NCBI GenBank assembly: GCA_016297535.1
Contig: JAEDGL010000003.1
Location: 1 to 48,319 of the forward strand
Source of the DNA: Clostridia bacterium
Lineage (GTDB): Bacteria; Bacillota; Clostridia; Christensenellales; Aristaeellaceae
DNA length: 48,319 nt
Direction of reading: 5' to 3'
Shown: in pieces, positions 17,139 to 26,305 of the stretch
Numbering within the stretch: position 1 is the first letter of the stretch
Layout: every line of letters starts with the position of its first letter
Translations under genes and position numbers: made by a program
The notes under the pieces: generated by a model
Told to the model about the DNA's origin: nothing
The model's database searches: none
The model's input: the letters and a program-made list of their open reading frames with translations, nothing else

Positions 17139-19271
17139 ATGACCGAATTCGAAATGAAGATTATTGATAACTTCCCAGGGAAAGTTGTCCGAAAAGATCT
17201 GACGGCTCTCATGAAAAAGGGTGCTAACGTTCCTACCTATGTGTTGGAATACTTGTTGGGCATGTATTGTGCAACCGATGATGAAGAGGCCATTGAAGTT
17301 GGAATGAACAAGATCAGGCGAATACTGAGTGAAAACTATGTACGTCCTGATCAGAGTGAATATGTCAAGTCGAAGATCAAGGAAAATGGTCAGTATACGA
17401 TTATTGACAAGATTACCGTTGTTTTTGATGAACGCGAAGATAAATATGTTGCCCGTTTTACAAACTTAAGGATGGACCCCTTTGAGGTTTCGTCCGACCT
17501 TGTTATCCACAATGAAAAACTGCTGATCGGCGGTATTTGGTGCATTATGAAAATCAATTACGTCGGTCTGGACAAGCAGGATGATGAAGATGCCGTGGAC
17601 TTCGACGAGGATATTTTTGGCACTCAAAAGCGAAAGAAAAAAATCAAGAAGAAGAAATCCAAGTATGATTCTCCTTTTGAAATCGCTTCCCTCAAACCCA
17701 TTCAGATGCCAAATCTTGATCTTGATGAGATCAAAGACGCGCGTCACAACTTCTCCAGCGCCGAATGGATGGATCTCTTGCTGCGTTCCGCTGGTTACGA
17801 ACCTGATGAATTGAGCCAGAAAGAGAAGCTTCACTATCTGCTGCGTTTCGTTCCGTTCATTCAGAAAAATTATAACCTTGTTGAGCTTGGCCCCAGAGGT
17901 ACCGGTAAATCCCATGTGTACAGTGAACTATCTCCCTATTCCATCCTGATGAGCAGCGGAACAACTACGGTATCAAATATGTTCTACAACATGTCTTCTC
18001 GTCGCGTTGGCCTTGTGGGCAACTGGGATTGCATCGCGTTTGATGAAGTTGCGGGCATTACGCAGGCATCTGGGGATATGGTGCAGATCATGAAAAACTA
18101 TATGGCAAATGGCAGTTTTGCCAGGGGAGCAGACTCTATCAGTTCGGATGCTTCTATTGCTTTTGAAGGTAACACTTTTAGAAGTGTTGCTGATATGATG
18201 CGCACAACAAACCTTTTTGAGCCCTTCCCTGATGCTTTCAATAATGACTCTGCATTCTTTGACAGAATTCATGCATATCTGCCTGGCTGGGAGACGCCCA
18301 AGCTTCGTTCTGCGCTCTTTACCAAGGGTTATGGTTTGATTTCAGACTGTTTTGCCGAGTTCTGCCATGCAATGCGCAAGTATGACTTCACGAACAGCTT
18401 CAGTGAATATTTCTCTCTGAACAGAAATTTCAACACCAGAGATACGATCGCTGTGGGTCGAACTTTCTCAGGTATGGCAAAGCTCATTTATCCGGATGAA
18501 CGAATGACAAAGGAAGAAACCAGAGAGCTACTGGAGTACGCCATCGAATGCAGGAGACGTGTAAAGGAACAGCTTCGTAAAATGACTCCTGGTGAATTTA
18601 GCGATGTTGAGCTTGGTTATATCGATAACGATACGAATGAAGAACGAATTGTTGGATTGCCTGAGATTTCTACGAGCACGCTGATTTACCAAGGCTTCGA
18701 AAAAGCCGGTTATGTTTATGGTATTGGCCGATCTGTTTCTGATCTGCTTGGTATTTACAGGCTTGAAAACAAGCTTGTGAACGGTACTGGCTCTTTTAGT
18801 TTTAAGAATGTTGAAGGCTTGGCCAGGGCACCAAAGAGCGTTAAGGACAGCCTTACAGCAGCATTTAATTACTTTGGTGAAAATGCAAGACGACTGATTT
18901 CTGGATCTTATGAAGACTTTGACTATAGCTTATATTTCAACGATCTTCAGAATCGCGGTGTTAGCGATGAGATCTCAGTTGCTGAAGTAGTTGGCTTGTT
19001 TTCTGGTCTTGCTAACAGGCCTGTTTTGCCTGCTCTGGTTGTTTGCGGCAGGGTGGTAATGTCAGGAAGCATGATGCCTATTACAACAGAATTGGAAGAA
19101 ATTTTTGTCGCTGCATCCAATGCGGGAGCAAAGAAAATTCTGCTTCCTGCGGATAGCCGATTGAACTATTCAAAATTGAAAAAGGATCTTAAGGAAGAAA
19201 TCGAAGCAATCTTCTACGCTACGCCGCTGGAGGCTGTTAAGAAAGCTTTGGGAGTTGACATAGATGTCTGA
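17139..19271 (+). CDS. brxL: BREX-1 AAA/Lon-like protein BrxL
   Basis: A 710-aa BrxL. The N-terminal half begins EFEMKIIDNFPGKVVRKDLT and includes NVPTYVLEYLLGMYCATDD, the family hallmark. The AAA module has Walker A G251-P-R-G-T-G-K257-S and a following block around NWDCIAFDEVAGI as Walker B. The C-terminal domain is Lon-protease-like: RGVSDEISVAEVVGLFSGL lies where Lon has its serine loop, and NAGAKKILLPAD where Lon has its lysine. Known BrxL proteins form multimeric rings around DNA and are needed for restriction rather than methylation. Its final codons overlap the start of the next gene by eight bases, so the two are translationally coupled. Confidence 0.95.
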   Translation: MTEFEMKIIDNFPGKVVRKDLTALMKKGANVPTYVLEYLLGMYCATDDEEAIEVGMNKIRRILSENYVRPDQSEYVKSKIKENGQYTIIDKITVVFDEREDKYVARFTNLRMDPFEVSSDLVIHNEKLLIGGIWCIMKINYVGLDKQDDEDAVDFDEDIFGTQKRKKKIKKKKSKYDSPFEIASLKPIQMPNLDLDEIKDARHNFSSAEWMDLLLRSAGYEPDELSQKEKLHYLLRFVPFIQKNYNLVELGPRGTGKSHVYSELSPYSILMSSGTTTVSNMFYNMSSRRVGLVGNWDCIAFDEVAGITQASGDMVQIMKNYMANGSFARGADSISSDASIAFEGNTFRSVADMMRTTNLFEPFPDAFNNDSAFFDRIHAYLPGWETPKLRSALFTKGYGLISDCFAEFCHAMRKYDFTNSFSEYFSLNRNFNTRDTIAVGRTFSGMAKLIYPDERMTKEETRELLEYAIECRRRVKEQLRKMTPGEFSDVELGYIDNDTNEERIVGLPEISTSTLIYQGFEKAGYVYGIGRSVSDLLGIYRLENKLVNGTGSFSFKNVEGLARAPKSVKDSLTAAFNYFGENARRLISGSYEDFDYSLYFNDLQNRGVSDEISVAEVVGLFSGLANRPVLPALVVCGRVVMSGSMMPITTELEEIFVAASNAGAKKILLPADSRLNYSKLKKDLKEEIEAIFYATPLEAVKKALGVDIDV

Positions 19272-22005
19272 ATATAAGTGTATCAGCTGCGGGGAAGTGA
19301 GAGAAAGCAAAAAAATATGCAGTTGCCCAGTTTGCGGCTACAGGATGTTTGAGACACCTTATGATAAAATGGTTATTCTCAAACAGGAAATCAAAAACTT
19401 TATAGGTAGCTTGCGAGTTGCGGAGATAGAAGATGATGCGCTCGAATTCTATCGAGAAGAAAATACCAAGGATGCAAATGCAGCTGAAACAGAAAACGAT
19501 GACGTTATTCTCAAAGAAGACGATGATGAACGTTTTCCTGATTTCCAAACGATTCAGCGCTATGTTTATTCTTCAGCGAAGACAGAAGTGTTCTGCGAGC
19601 GACTGGATGAGTCTATTCATCAAATCCGTAAGCATTTGCAGAAAACCTATTGTCAAGAGTACAAGGTAAATCTAGAAGAGATCAAAAGTTCTATCGAAGC
19701 ATTGGATCTCGTCCTAACCAAAGTATCCGCCGTCCTTTCTATAGAACTTGTGCCGGACAAACTTGAACTTCCCATTCTTTCGCTAAAGTATAGCGAACAA
19801 CCTGATGGATGTCTATTTCCTATTGCAGAAGATCTTCTTGATGCCACACTTCAACTCTCACGTAAAATTTTGAGGTTTATTAAGCAAAACAATATTTACG
19901 GGACAGCATATAGGTATCAGCCAGATAGTACATTTCAAACAACAAAGAATTCGAACTATATTACTGAGTTTACACGAATAAAAAAGCAAATCGAAAAAGT
20001 ATTATCCACACGATACACAGTAGATCTTCTATCAGATGGGTATGAAGAGCTCTCTGAGATGCTTTCCGTTCTTTGGATAGGCATAGAAGCGGTTATGTCT
20101 TTCCCGGTTCTTGCCAAAACATACTGCTTCACCTTTGACGATGGAACAATCGTTTTTGATGATGAAGTGAAAGCAGAGATACTCAAAAGGATCAATCGGC
20201 GTTATGCAGATATTGATAAGTCGATTGATGCTGTAGAGTTTCTTGCAGGAAAAACAGAGGAACAGCTCTTCAAGCTTTATGATCAAATGATTGAACTCGA
20301 TACTTTCGGATTTATGGGCATTCGTAAGAAGAAAATGCTCAAAGTAGGCGAAAGTGAAAAAAAGCTTCATGAGTTAATTGGCCTTTCGGAGGTTAAAGAA
20401 AGCATCAAAAAAGTTAAAGCGTACGCTTTGATGAACAAGGATAGCAATAAACTAAACCTCCATATGTGCTTCCTTGGCAATCCTGGCAGTGGCAAAACAG
20501 AGGTCGCACGTTTGGTTGCTAATATTTTATATGAGAATAAAATTCTTCCAACAAACAAATTTGTCGAGGTGGATCGTAGCGGCTTGGTAAGCCAATATTT
20601 CGGAGCGACAGCCGAAAAAACGAGCCAGGTAATCAAAAAAGCCATGGGTGGCGTCTTGTTCATTGATGAAGCCTATGCATTAGGTAACAATTCAGACGAA
20701 GTCGGCATTACAGATTATGGAAAAGAAGCACTCGATACTCTCGTTAAGGCTATGGAAGATCAACGAGGCAAGTTTTGTGTGATCCTTGCCGGTTACCGTA
20801 ATGAAATGCAAAAAATGATGTCGATCAATCCTGGGTTCAGATCAAGGATTCAATTCACCCTTGATTTCCCTAATTATTCTCATGACGAGCTGCGTGAAAT
20901 CACGCTGCTGATGCTGAGCAAACGCAATTATCTGATCGCTGAAGCTGCCCTGGACAGGATTCTTGATATAACAGATGTGAAACGGAAGGATCCTAACTTT
21001 GCCAATGCCAGAGAAATTCGCAACATACTTGATCAGGTAATAATGTGCCAAAACTTACGGTGCATGGGAACGACTGATAACCAGTTGGAAATTGTTGACG
21101 TTAATAAGTATATCGCAGAGGCTAAGCTCAATCTGCCTATTGCATCCAGCCAGTCAGTCAAAAATATATTAAGCGGTGAAGAAGAACTTGATCAGCTTGT
21201 TGGTCTTGATACTGTCAAACGTATGGTAAAAAAAATCAAGGCGTATGCAAAGCGAAATCAAGGACAGGAAGACTTCAATTTGCACATGTGCTTCTATGGA
21301 AATCCAGGAACAGGCAAGACAGAAGTAGCGAGGATTCTATCCCGTATTCTTTATAATGCAGCTGTACTGGATGAGGCAAAACTTATCGAAACCGATGCTC
21401 ACGGATTGCTCGGGAAATTTGTGGGCGAAACTGCCTCTAAGACACAGCAAAAAATCAACGAGTCTATGGGCGGCGTATTGTTTATTGATGAGGCATATGC
21501 GTTGACAAACACCGCCTCTCATACTGGTGGTAACACGGGTTACGGAGAAGATGCTATCGCGGTGCTCCTCAAAGAAATGGAAGACCGAAGAGGGCAGTTC
21601 TGTGTCATCCTTGCTGGCTACAAAAATGAAATGAAGGAAATGCTCAGTTCCAATCCAGGCATGGAATCTCGTATCCAATTCACACTCGAATTTCCTGACT
21701 ATACACGAGACGAATTGGGGATGATTGCTCAGAGCTTCCTGAAAAAGAAGCGATACACCATTTCTGAGAATGCGTTGAGCAGATTCCTTGATGTTATGGA
21801 GTATTACCGTAACCAGCCCAATTTCGCTAACGCCAGAACAGTCAGGAATGTTCTCGATCAAGTAATTATGAATCAAAATCTTCGAACAGAAGATGAAACG
21901 GATGATTCCTTGATTACTTTGGAAGATGTAGAGGATTACTTGAAAGACGAACAACTGGATATCAGCAAATCTTCGGCAGCAACCAGAAGAATCGGTTTTG
22001 CTTAA
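19264..22005 (+). CDS. Zinc-ribbon, tandem CbxX/CfxQ-type AAA ATPase
   Basis: A 913-aa protein. Residues 6-24 form a zinc ribbon (C6-x2-C9, then C21-x2-C24, with an extra C19). About 30-370 is a helical region without recognised motifs. Then come two CbxX/CfxQ-family AAA modules. The first has Walker A G405-N-P-G-S-G-K411-T and a VLFIDEAYAL Walker B; the second has G679-N-P-G-T-G-K685-T and the same Walker B. Each is followed by the ILAGYRNEM / ILAGYKNEM sensor strand and a NPGFRSR / NPGMESR arginine-containing loop. Both modules keep catalytic motifs. Members of this family remodel partners (Rubisco activase-like CbxX, type VII secretion EccA). Coupled to brxL by an 8-bp overlap; the terminator follows 52 bases later. 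It is not a standard BREX-1 gene. Confidence 0.85.
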   Translation: MSEYKCISCGEVRESKKICSCPVCGYRMFETPYDKMVILKQEIKNFIGSLRVAEIEDDALEFYREENTKDANAAETENDDVILKEDDDERFPDFQTIQRYVYSSAKTEVFCERLDESIHQIRKHLQKTYCQEYKVNLEEIKSSIEALDLVLTKVSAVLSIELVPDKLELPILSLKYSEQPDGCLFPIAEDLLDATLQLSRKILRFIKQNNIYGTAYRYQPDSTFQTTKNSNYITEFTRIKKQIEKVLSTRYTVDLLSDGYEELSEMLSVLWIGIEAVMSFPVLAKTYCFTFDDGTIVFDDEVKAEILKRINRRYADIDKSIDAVEFLAGKTEEQLFKLYDQMIELDTFGFMGIRKKKMLKVGESEKKLHELIGLSEVKESIKKVKAYALMNKDSNKLNLHMCFLGNPGSGKTEVARLVANILYENKILPTNKFVEVDRSGLVSQYFGATAEKTSQVIKKAMGGVLFIDEAYALGNNSDEVGITDYGKEALDTLVKAMEDQRGKFCVILAGYRNEMQKMMSINPGFRSRIQFTLDFPNYSHDELREITLLMLSKRNYLIAEAALDRILDITDVKRKDPNFANAREIRNILDQVIMCQNLRCMGTTDNQLEIVDVNKYIAEAKLNLPIASSQSVKNILSGEEELDQLVGLDTVKRMVKKIKAYAKRNQGQEDFNLHMCFYGNPGTGKTEVARILSRILYNAAVLDEAKLIETDAHGLLGKFVGETASKTQQKINESMGGVLFIDEAYALTNTASHTGGNTGYGEDAIAVLLKEMEDRRGQFCVILAGYKNEMKEMLSSNPGMESRIQFTLEFPDYTRDELGMIAQSFLKKKRYTISENALSRFLDVMEYYRNQPNFANARTVRNVLDQVIMNQNLRTEDETDDSLITLEDVEDYLKDEQLDISKSSAATRRIGFA

Positions 22006-22056
22006 CAAAATATTCAACCATTCTTCAGCCAAGTTGTTTCTTAGAAAAACTTAAAC

Positions 22057-22091
22057 CAAAAAATCTTCCGAAAAGCTCGGAAGATTTTTTG
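22057..22091 (+). terminator. Terminator of the BREX operon
   Basis: A near-perfect hairpin AAAATCTTCCGA / TCGGAAGATTTT with loop AAAGC is followed by T residues. It lies 52 bases after the last gene of the operon. Being A-rich on its other side, it could also work in the opposite direction. Confidence 0.88.
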
Positions 22092-22262
22092 GTGCAGGAT
22101 AGGTATACTCAATGAATATGGGAGAAAAATATGAAGTTGATTGTATTATTGGTTACAACTGGGTAATAAATTTTATGATAAACCAAAGGCAAAAATTTAT
22201 CTTGACTTATATGGGTTTCAGAGTGATCAATACCCTACCCCAAGGAAAAGGAGGATCCTACC

Positions 22263-22830
22263 ATGATTCTGAGCACTCACCCTGATAACCGAAAGGATAT
22301 GGTCAAGGCAATTTCAGAGCATCAATCACGCCACGGGCAGCTGCTTTCAGGTGCAGAAAACGCTGATCAAGCTGCTTGCCCAGCAATCGGCGGAGGACTC
22401 TGCCGAAACATTTCTGCAGACGCTTTGCGCACATGATGCGGTATACGGAGCGGGGATCATCGGAGTGGAGTTCTCAGCGGAGCGTGTTCGGATCACCGGC
22501 TTTCCGCAGGCTTCGGATATGGCAACACTGAAGGCTTTTGGACAGCTGGCCGTACTGATCGTACGGTATTGCCGTGAATGCAAACGGGTGATGGCAAGGC
22601 AGCGAGAAATAACCAATGAACGTTTCAGCATGCGCGGGTTGCTGGTAGCTCTGGGAATGAACGGACCAGCATTCAAAGAGAGCCGCTCCATTCTGCTGCG
22701 GCACCTGCAAGGAAACAGCAGCTACTGCTCGCAGGCATCGGCTGAACGGGCGGCTGAAAAATACAGGCTTACACGCGCTGCCAGGGAGGTGAAACCACGT
22801 GGACAAATCATCTATGAATATACTGAATGA
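22263..22830 (+). pseudogene. Frameshifted integrase-neighbour gene ('virulence-related protein' type)
   Basis: Two reading frames together resemble a small protein commonly found just before clostridial tyrosine integrases. The first frame starts at ATG 22263 behind AAAGGAGGA and reads MILSTHPDNRKDMVKAISEH, the typical N-terminus. The second frame covers about 22324-22830 and contains FPQASDMATLKAFGQLAVLI and ERFSMRGLLVALGMNGPAFK, followed by SRSILLRHLQGNSSY, the typical C-terminal half. The switch lies near 22318-22330, and a one-base change would join them. The middle of the family (a short YLG-P-x-Y-V region) seems to be only partly present (ATGSCFQV). It is therefore probably inactive, unless the shift is a sequencing error. 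Its end overlaps the integrase start. Confidence 0.6.
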
Positions 22831-23959
22831 TCAGGATATGTGGGCTGATATCCTGAATACCCAGCCGCAGCACTCGGTGTCAAGGAAAAAGAAGACAGCT
22901 GCTGCCAGTATCTCGTCCGCAGCAAGCCTCCGCCAGCAGGCAGAGGCATTTCAGAAAAGCATGGCGCTTCTGCTTGCAGGGCAAATGCCCAAGGTGTCCG
23001 CTGCTCCGGCTGCGCCTGCGCCGCCCAAGACGCCAGCCTATCTTCCGGTCAGAACAACCGGTACCGATCGCCATGTGTTCGCCAACTATGCCTGGGACTG
23101 GTTTGAAAAGTTCAAGGTCCCCAAGCTGCGACCCGGTACAGCCATGAACTACCGGCTGATCATCCGCAAGCATCTGGTTCCGTTTTTCGGTGAAATGCGT
23201 TTGGAGGAGATAACAACCATGGATATTCAGAGCTTTTACAATCAACATTCCGATATGGCCCATTCATCCGTGCGATGCATGGGTATTGTTCTGCATGGTA
23301 TCTTCGAATCAGCCATTGAGGATGGACTGTGTACGACGGATCCCACCCGCAGCAAGCGCCTGACAATGAGCAGGAAGAAGGTAACGCGCGAGGCGCTCTC
23401 GCTGGAGAATGCTCAGGATATCATCAACCATCTGGACAGGCTTGAATTAAAGGATAGAGTGCTGGTTGCTATTCTGATTTTCACCGGCATACGGCGTGGT
23501 GAGGCATTGGGATTGCAATGGAGCGACATCGATTACGAACGTAAAGTGATCCATATTCAGCGCAGCGTGCGGCATGTGGGCAATCGCGGATATATCGGCC
23601 CGACAAAAAGCTCCGCAGGTGTGCGGATGATACCGCTTGAGCCGCAGATGGAAAGGATTCTGCTGCAGTGCAAACCGAGTGGTACATATGTGCTGGGAAA
23701 CGGTGAATTCCCGATTACAGAAATGACATACAAGCGCGGCTGGGAACGCATCTGTCGAACGATCAACATGCACGGCGCAACGGCGCATGTGCTCAGACAT
23801 ACGTATATCACGATGGCCGCAGCGCATGTGGATATCAAAACGCTGCAGACCATTGCCGGGCATGCGGATATCAGTACGACGATGAACCGGTATGCGCATG
23901 GCAGGGAGGATAAGATTATTGAGGCAGGTGGGTTGCTGAGGAATATGTATGGGGAATGA
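22799..23959 (+). CDS. Tyrosine recombinase / phage-type integrase of the island
   Basis: A 386-aa tyrosine integrase. An N-terminal arm is followed by a SAM-like core-binding domain (about 85-175, FEKFKVPKLRPGTAMNYRLI). The catalytic domain contains Arg near 231 (TGIRRGEALGLQW), the H-x-x-R block near 329-332 (AHVLRHTYITM), the GHADISTTMNRYAHG block, and the nucleophile Tyr near 364. All catalytic positions are intact. The start is a GTG with GGGAGGTG eight bases before it; an ATG at 22814 is an alternative. It should catalyse integration and excision at the 47-bp tRNA-Arg repeats. It lies far from both repeats, unlike most such integrases. Confidence 0.95.
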   Translation: MDKSSMNILNDQDMWADILNTQPQHSVSRKKKTAAASISSAASLRQQAEAFQKSMALLLAGQMPKVSAAPAAPAPPKTPAYLPVRTTGTDRHVFANYAWDWFEKFKVPKLRPGTAMNYRLIIRKHLVPFFGEMRLEEITTMDIQSFYNQHSDMAHSSVRCMGIVLHGIFESAIEDGLCTTDPTRSKRLTMSRKKVTREALSLENAQDIINHLDRLELKDRVLVAILIFTGIRRGEALGLQWSDIDYERKVIHIQRSVRHVGNRGYIGPTKSSAGVRMIPLEPQMERILLQCKPSGTYVLGNGEFPITEMTYKRGWERICRTINMHGATAHVLRHTYITMAAAHVDIKTLQTIAGHADISTTMNRYAHGREDKIIEAGGLLRNMYGE

Positions 23960-24150
23960 GGGCTTAGAATAAAAAACGCCTTAACAAAAGTTGCACCTGA
24001 CCGGTTTGGACAGACGCAGCTTTTTAATGAATAATAGTTTTTTACCAATCGACTCAAACGGGTTTTTAAGCTCTGTTGCGCTTTGGTTGTCCTTAGCCAA
24101 ATGTAGAGCTTCCAGATTAACCCGTTGTGGTGCAGCTCCATGCGTATTAA

Positions 24151-26037
24151 TCAATACTCCGCAAAATGATGGCAGTCATCATTCAATGGCATAGCGGAGC
24201 GAACCAATGCAACGCTTTGTCTGCCTCCCTTGGCTACGGCTGACAATTCCATTTGTTCAGCACGCGATGCACCTTTGGCCGCGAAGAGCGAACTATCACC
24301 CCATAGTGCAAAAGATTGCAGGATGGACTCAAGTTCTGCGACAGAAGCATATCTGATATATGGAATAACGTCTGCAGGGGAATTTTCAATTATACAGCTC
24401 TCGTAGGTGGTTGAAACGGTAGCCCCGCTGGCCATATTCCTTGCTTTCTTCAAAAGCGCAACTAGTGGCTCTCCCGCAAAGACACCTTTCTTTTCCTTCT
24501 TGAATTTCCAGGAATCATTTCGATATTCAAAGCAGCATGCAGGCATGAACTTTTCAAGTGCTTCCATCAGCGCTTTGCGATCCAGTACATCAGCTATTTG
24601 ATCGGCCAACTCTGATTTTTGCAGTTCGACAGTCAAAATGTTGTAATTGCTTTTGTTGCAATCGGGAAGCTCTCGAACCTGATTAGCATAAGCATAGCGA
24701 ACATAGGTTAACAGAAGCTCAGAGGCCGGTTTTCCATCGTCTGCATATACAATTTTAGATTTTGTTTCCCCGGCCCACAGGACAAGATCATACAGGGGAA
24801 CTTTTTCCTCAATTTCTGGAAATATCCGTTTCTCAAAAGCAGTTTTTGCTTTGGGTATCGAAAGAAAAACAACAGAAGAACTGGTAATCGCATTCTTGAT
24901 TAATTTGGTTGTGCTTGTATCCGCAACGATTTTTTGGATCGCTTTGCATTTTTGGAAGGCCGAAGGAGCGACAGAAGTAACCGTTCCCATAAATACCAAC
25001 TGTTCCAGGGCCAGGCAACCTGAGAATGCCCGTGCTTCAATGGAGGTAACATCCTTTGAAATGACAATTTTCTTCAGGTTAACGCAATCTTTGAAAGCAT
25101 CTGCCGGAATTACGTTTATACCGTTTGGCAGAACAACCACAGATGCATTTTTGTCAATACCCTTCAGAAGGGTAATATCCGTTGAAGATTTTTTTGCCGC
25201 GCCGATTGAGGATTTCTTTAATGTGTTTTTTCTATTCTCTGCTTCCTGTTGGGCGGGAGTAAGCAGTTGTTTCCCGTCCACGGTAAAATACTTTACTTTC
25301 GCCGGTAAGTACTCATGAATTTTTGTCATCACCTGTTCTGAGGCAACAACACGGTTAAGAGCTCTACAATTGCGAGTGGGATAAGTATCGAGTGCTGGTT
25401 CATTGCCGCGAAAGATGAGTGTTTTAAGCTTTGGACAATCCTCAATTGCCCCTATAGACAGTTTTGCCGTTGCCGGAAGTGAAATGCTCTCCAACTCGGG
25501 ACAGTTTAATATAGCTGCACATCCAATGTCTTCAACACTATCTGGAATCCATAGTTCCTTAAGAACAGCGGCAGAATTGAAAGCAGCATGTAGAATGCTT
25601 TTCACACTGTCAGGAACAGAGCAGGATTCTGCGACACGAGAACAGCTCCACAAAGCTCCATTACGGATGACGAATTCATTTCGCAGATCCACCGCGCGAC
25701 CGTCTGGCGTGAAAAAAGAAACGCATTTAGAAAAACAATTGTTGAGCTTTGGTATGAGTGATTCCGGCGCTACAATCTGCGAAATATGCAGGCAAATCTC
25801 AAACGAGCTTGGGGTTATTTGGATATTTTCACCCCGGAAAATGATTTTTTCCAGATTTATGCATCCGCGAAATGCGTTTTTTTCCAATTCAACACCATCT
25901 GGGATTGATACAGTCCGCAGGTTCCAGAGAGTAAAGGCACCTCCTTGAATTTTGGTAATACCGTCCGGGATGATTACATCTACGTCAGTTCCTATGTGTT
26001 TTACCAAAACAGTTCCTGAAAGCTGAAAATCCATCAT
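24151..26037 (-). CDS. BspA-type leucine-rich-repeat protein, apparently cytoplasmic
   Basis: A 628-aa protein. Residues about 15-390 contain repeated BspA-like (LRR_5) units: strands like DVIIPDGITKIQGGAFTLW, TVSIPDGVELEKNAFRGC, KELWIPDSVEDIGCAAILN and SVVVLPNGINVIPADAFKDC, each about 23 residues long. The last 230 residues form a different alpha-rich domain (LLLTYVRYAYANQVREL, VLDRKALMEALEKFMPACCF, VIPYIRYASVAELESILQSF) that was not recognised. BspA-type proteins are usually secreted, but this one has no signal peptide, membrane segment or cell-wall anchor. The start has GGAGG nine bases upstream. It is a single gene, convergent with the integrase and facing away from hipA. In a defence island a binding or sensing role is plausible, but no function can be assigned. 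Confidence 0.8.
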   Translation of the reverse strand: MMDFQLSGTVLVKHIGTDVDVIIPDGITKIQGGAFTLWNLRTVSIPDGVELEKNAFRGCINLEKIIFRGENIQITPSSFEICLHISQIVAPESLIPKLNNCFSKCVSFFTPDGRAVDLRNEFVIRNGALWSCSRVAESCSVPDSVKSILHAAFNSAAVLKELWIPDSVEDIGCAAILNCPELESISLPATAKLSIGAIEDCPKLKTLIFRGNEPALDTYPTRNCRALNRVVASEQVMTKIHEYLPAKVKYFTVDGKQLLTPAQQEAENRKNTLKKSSIGAAKKSSTDITLLKGIDKNASVVVLPNGINVIPADAFKDCVNLKKIVISKDVTSIEARAFSGCLALEQLVFMGTVTSVAPSAFQKCKAIQKIVADTSTTKLIKNAITSSSVVFLSIPKAKTAFEKRIFPEIEEKVPLYDLVLWAGETKSKIVYADDGKPASELLLTYVRYAYANQVRELPDCNKSNYNILTVELQKSELADQIADVLDRKALMEALEKFMPACCFEYRNDSWKFKKEKKGVFAGEPLVALLKKARNMASGATVSTTYESCIIENSPADVIPYIRYASVAELESILQSFALWGDSSLFAAKGASRAEQMELSAVAKGGRQSVALVRSAMPLNDDCHHFAEY

Positions 26038-26261
26038 GAAACCTCCAATCCGAATTCTATATATCCTCTGGTTAAGAAAACGTATATACTGATTATTCAG
26101 CAGCCGAGCAACACATTGGAATAATTTAATAGTATTATATCATACTTTTCTGTGCTTCGGAGCAATGAGCATATCGAAAACATAAAGAGATCAAAATATG
26201 AAGCGATGGTTTGGTTAAGAACAAACAAAGATCGGTTTGCTAACATATAAAGAAATCAAAA
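26038..26261. other. Non-coding gap upstream of the LRR gene
   Basis: This AT-rich stretch shows no gene. On the minus strand there is a -10-like TATAAT (26134-26139) about 100 bases before the LRR start, but no good -35 at 17-18 bp. It probably holds the LRR promoter and leader. Confidence 0.4.
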
Positions 26262-26302
26262 CGAAAAGAGATCTTCCCTCACACCAAGAGGAGATCTCGT
26301 TT
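26262..26302 (-). terminator. Terminator of hipBA
   Basis: Read on the minus strand, directly after the hipA stop, arms containing GAGATC and GATCTC form an imperfect hairpin. TTTTCGTTTT follows. The position fits the end of the hipBA transcript. Confidence 0.6.
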
Positions 26303-26305
26303 GTA

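Noticed and set aside
22263..22436. A separate small gene starting at ATG 22263
   Set aside because: The start and first 20 codons match the N-terminus of the following frame's family, so it is the front part of one frameshifted gene.
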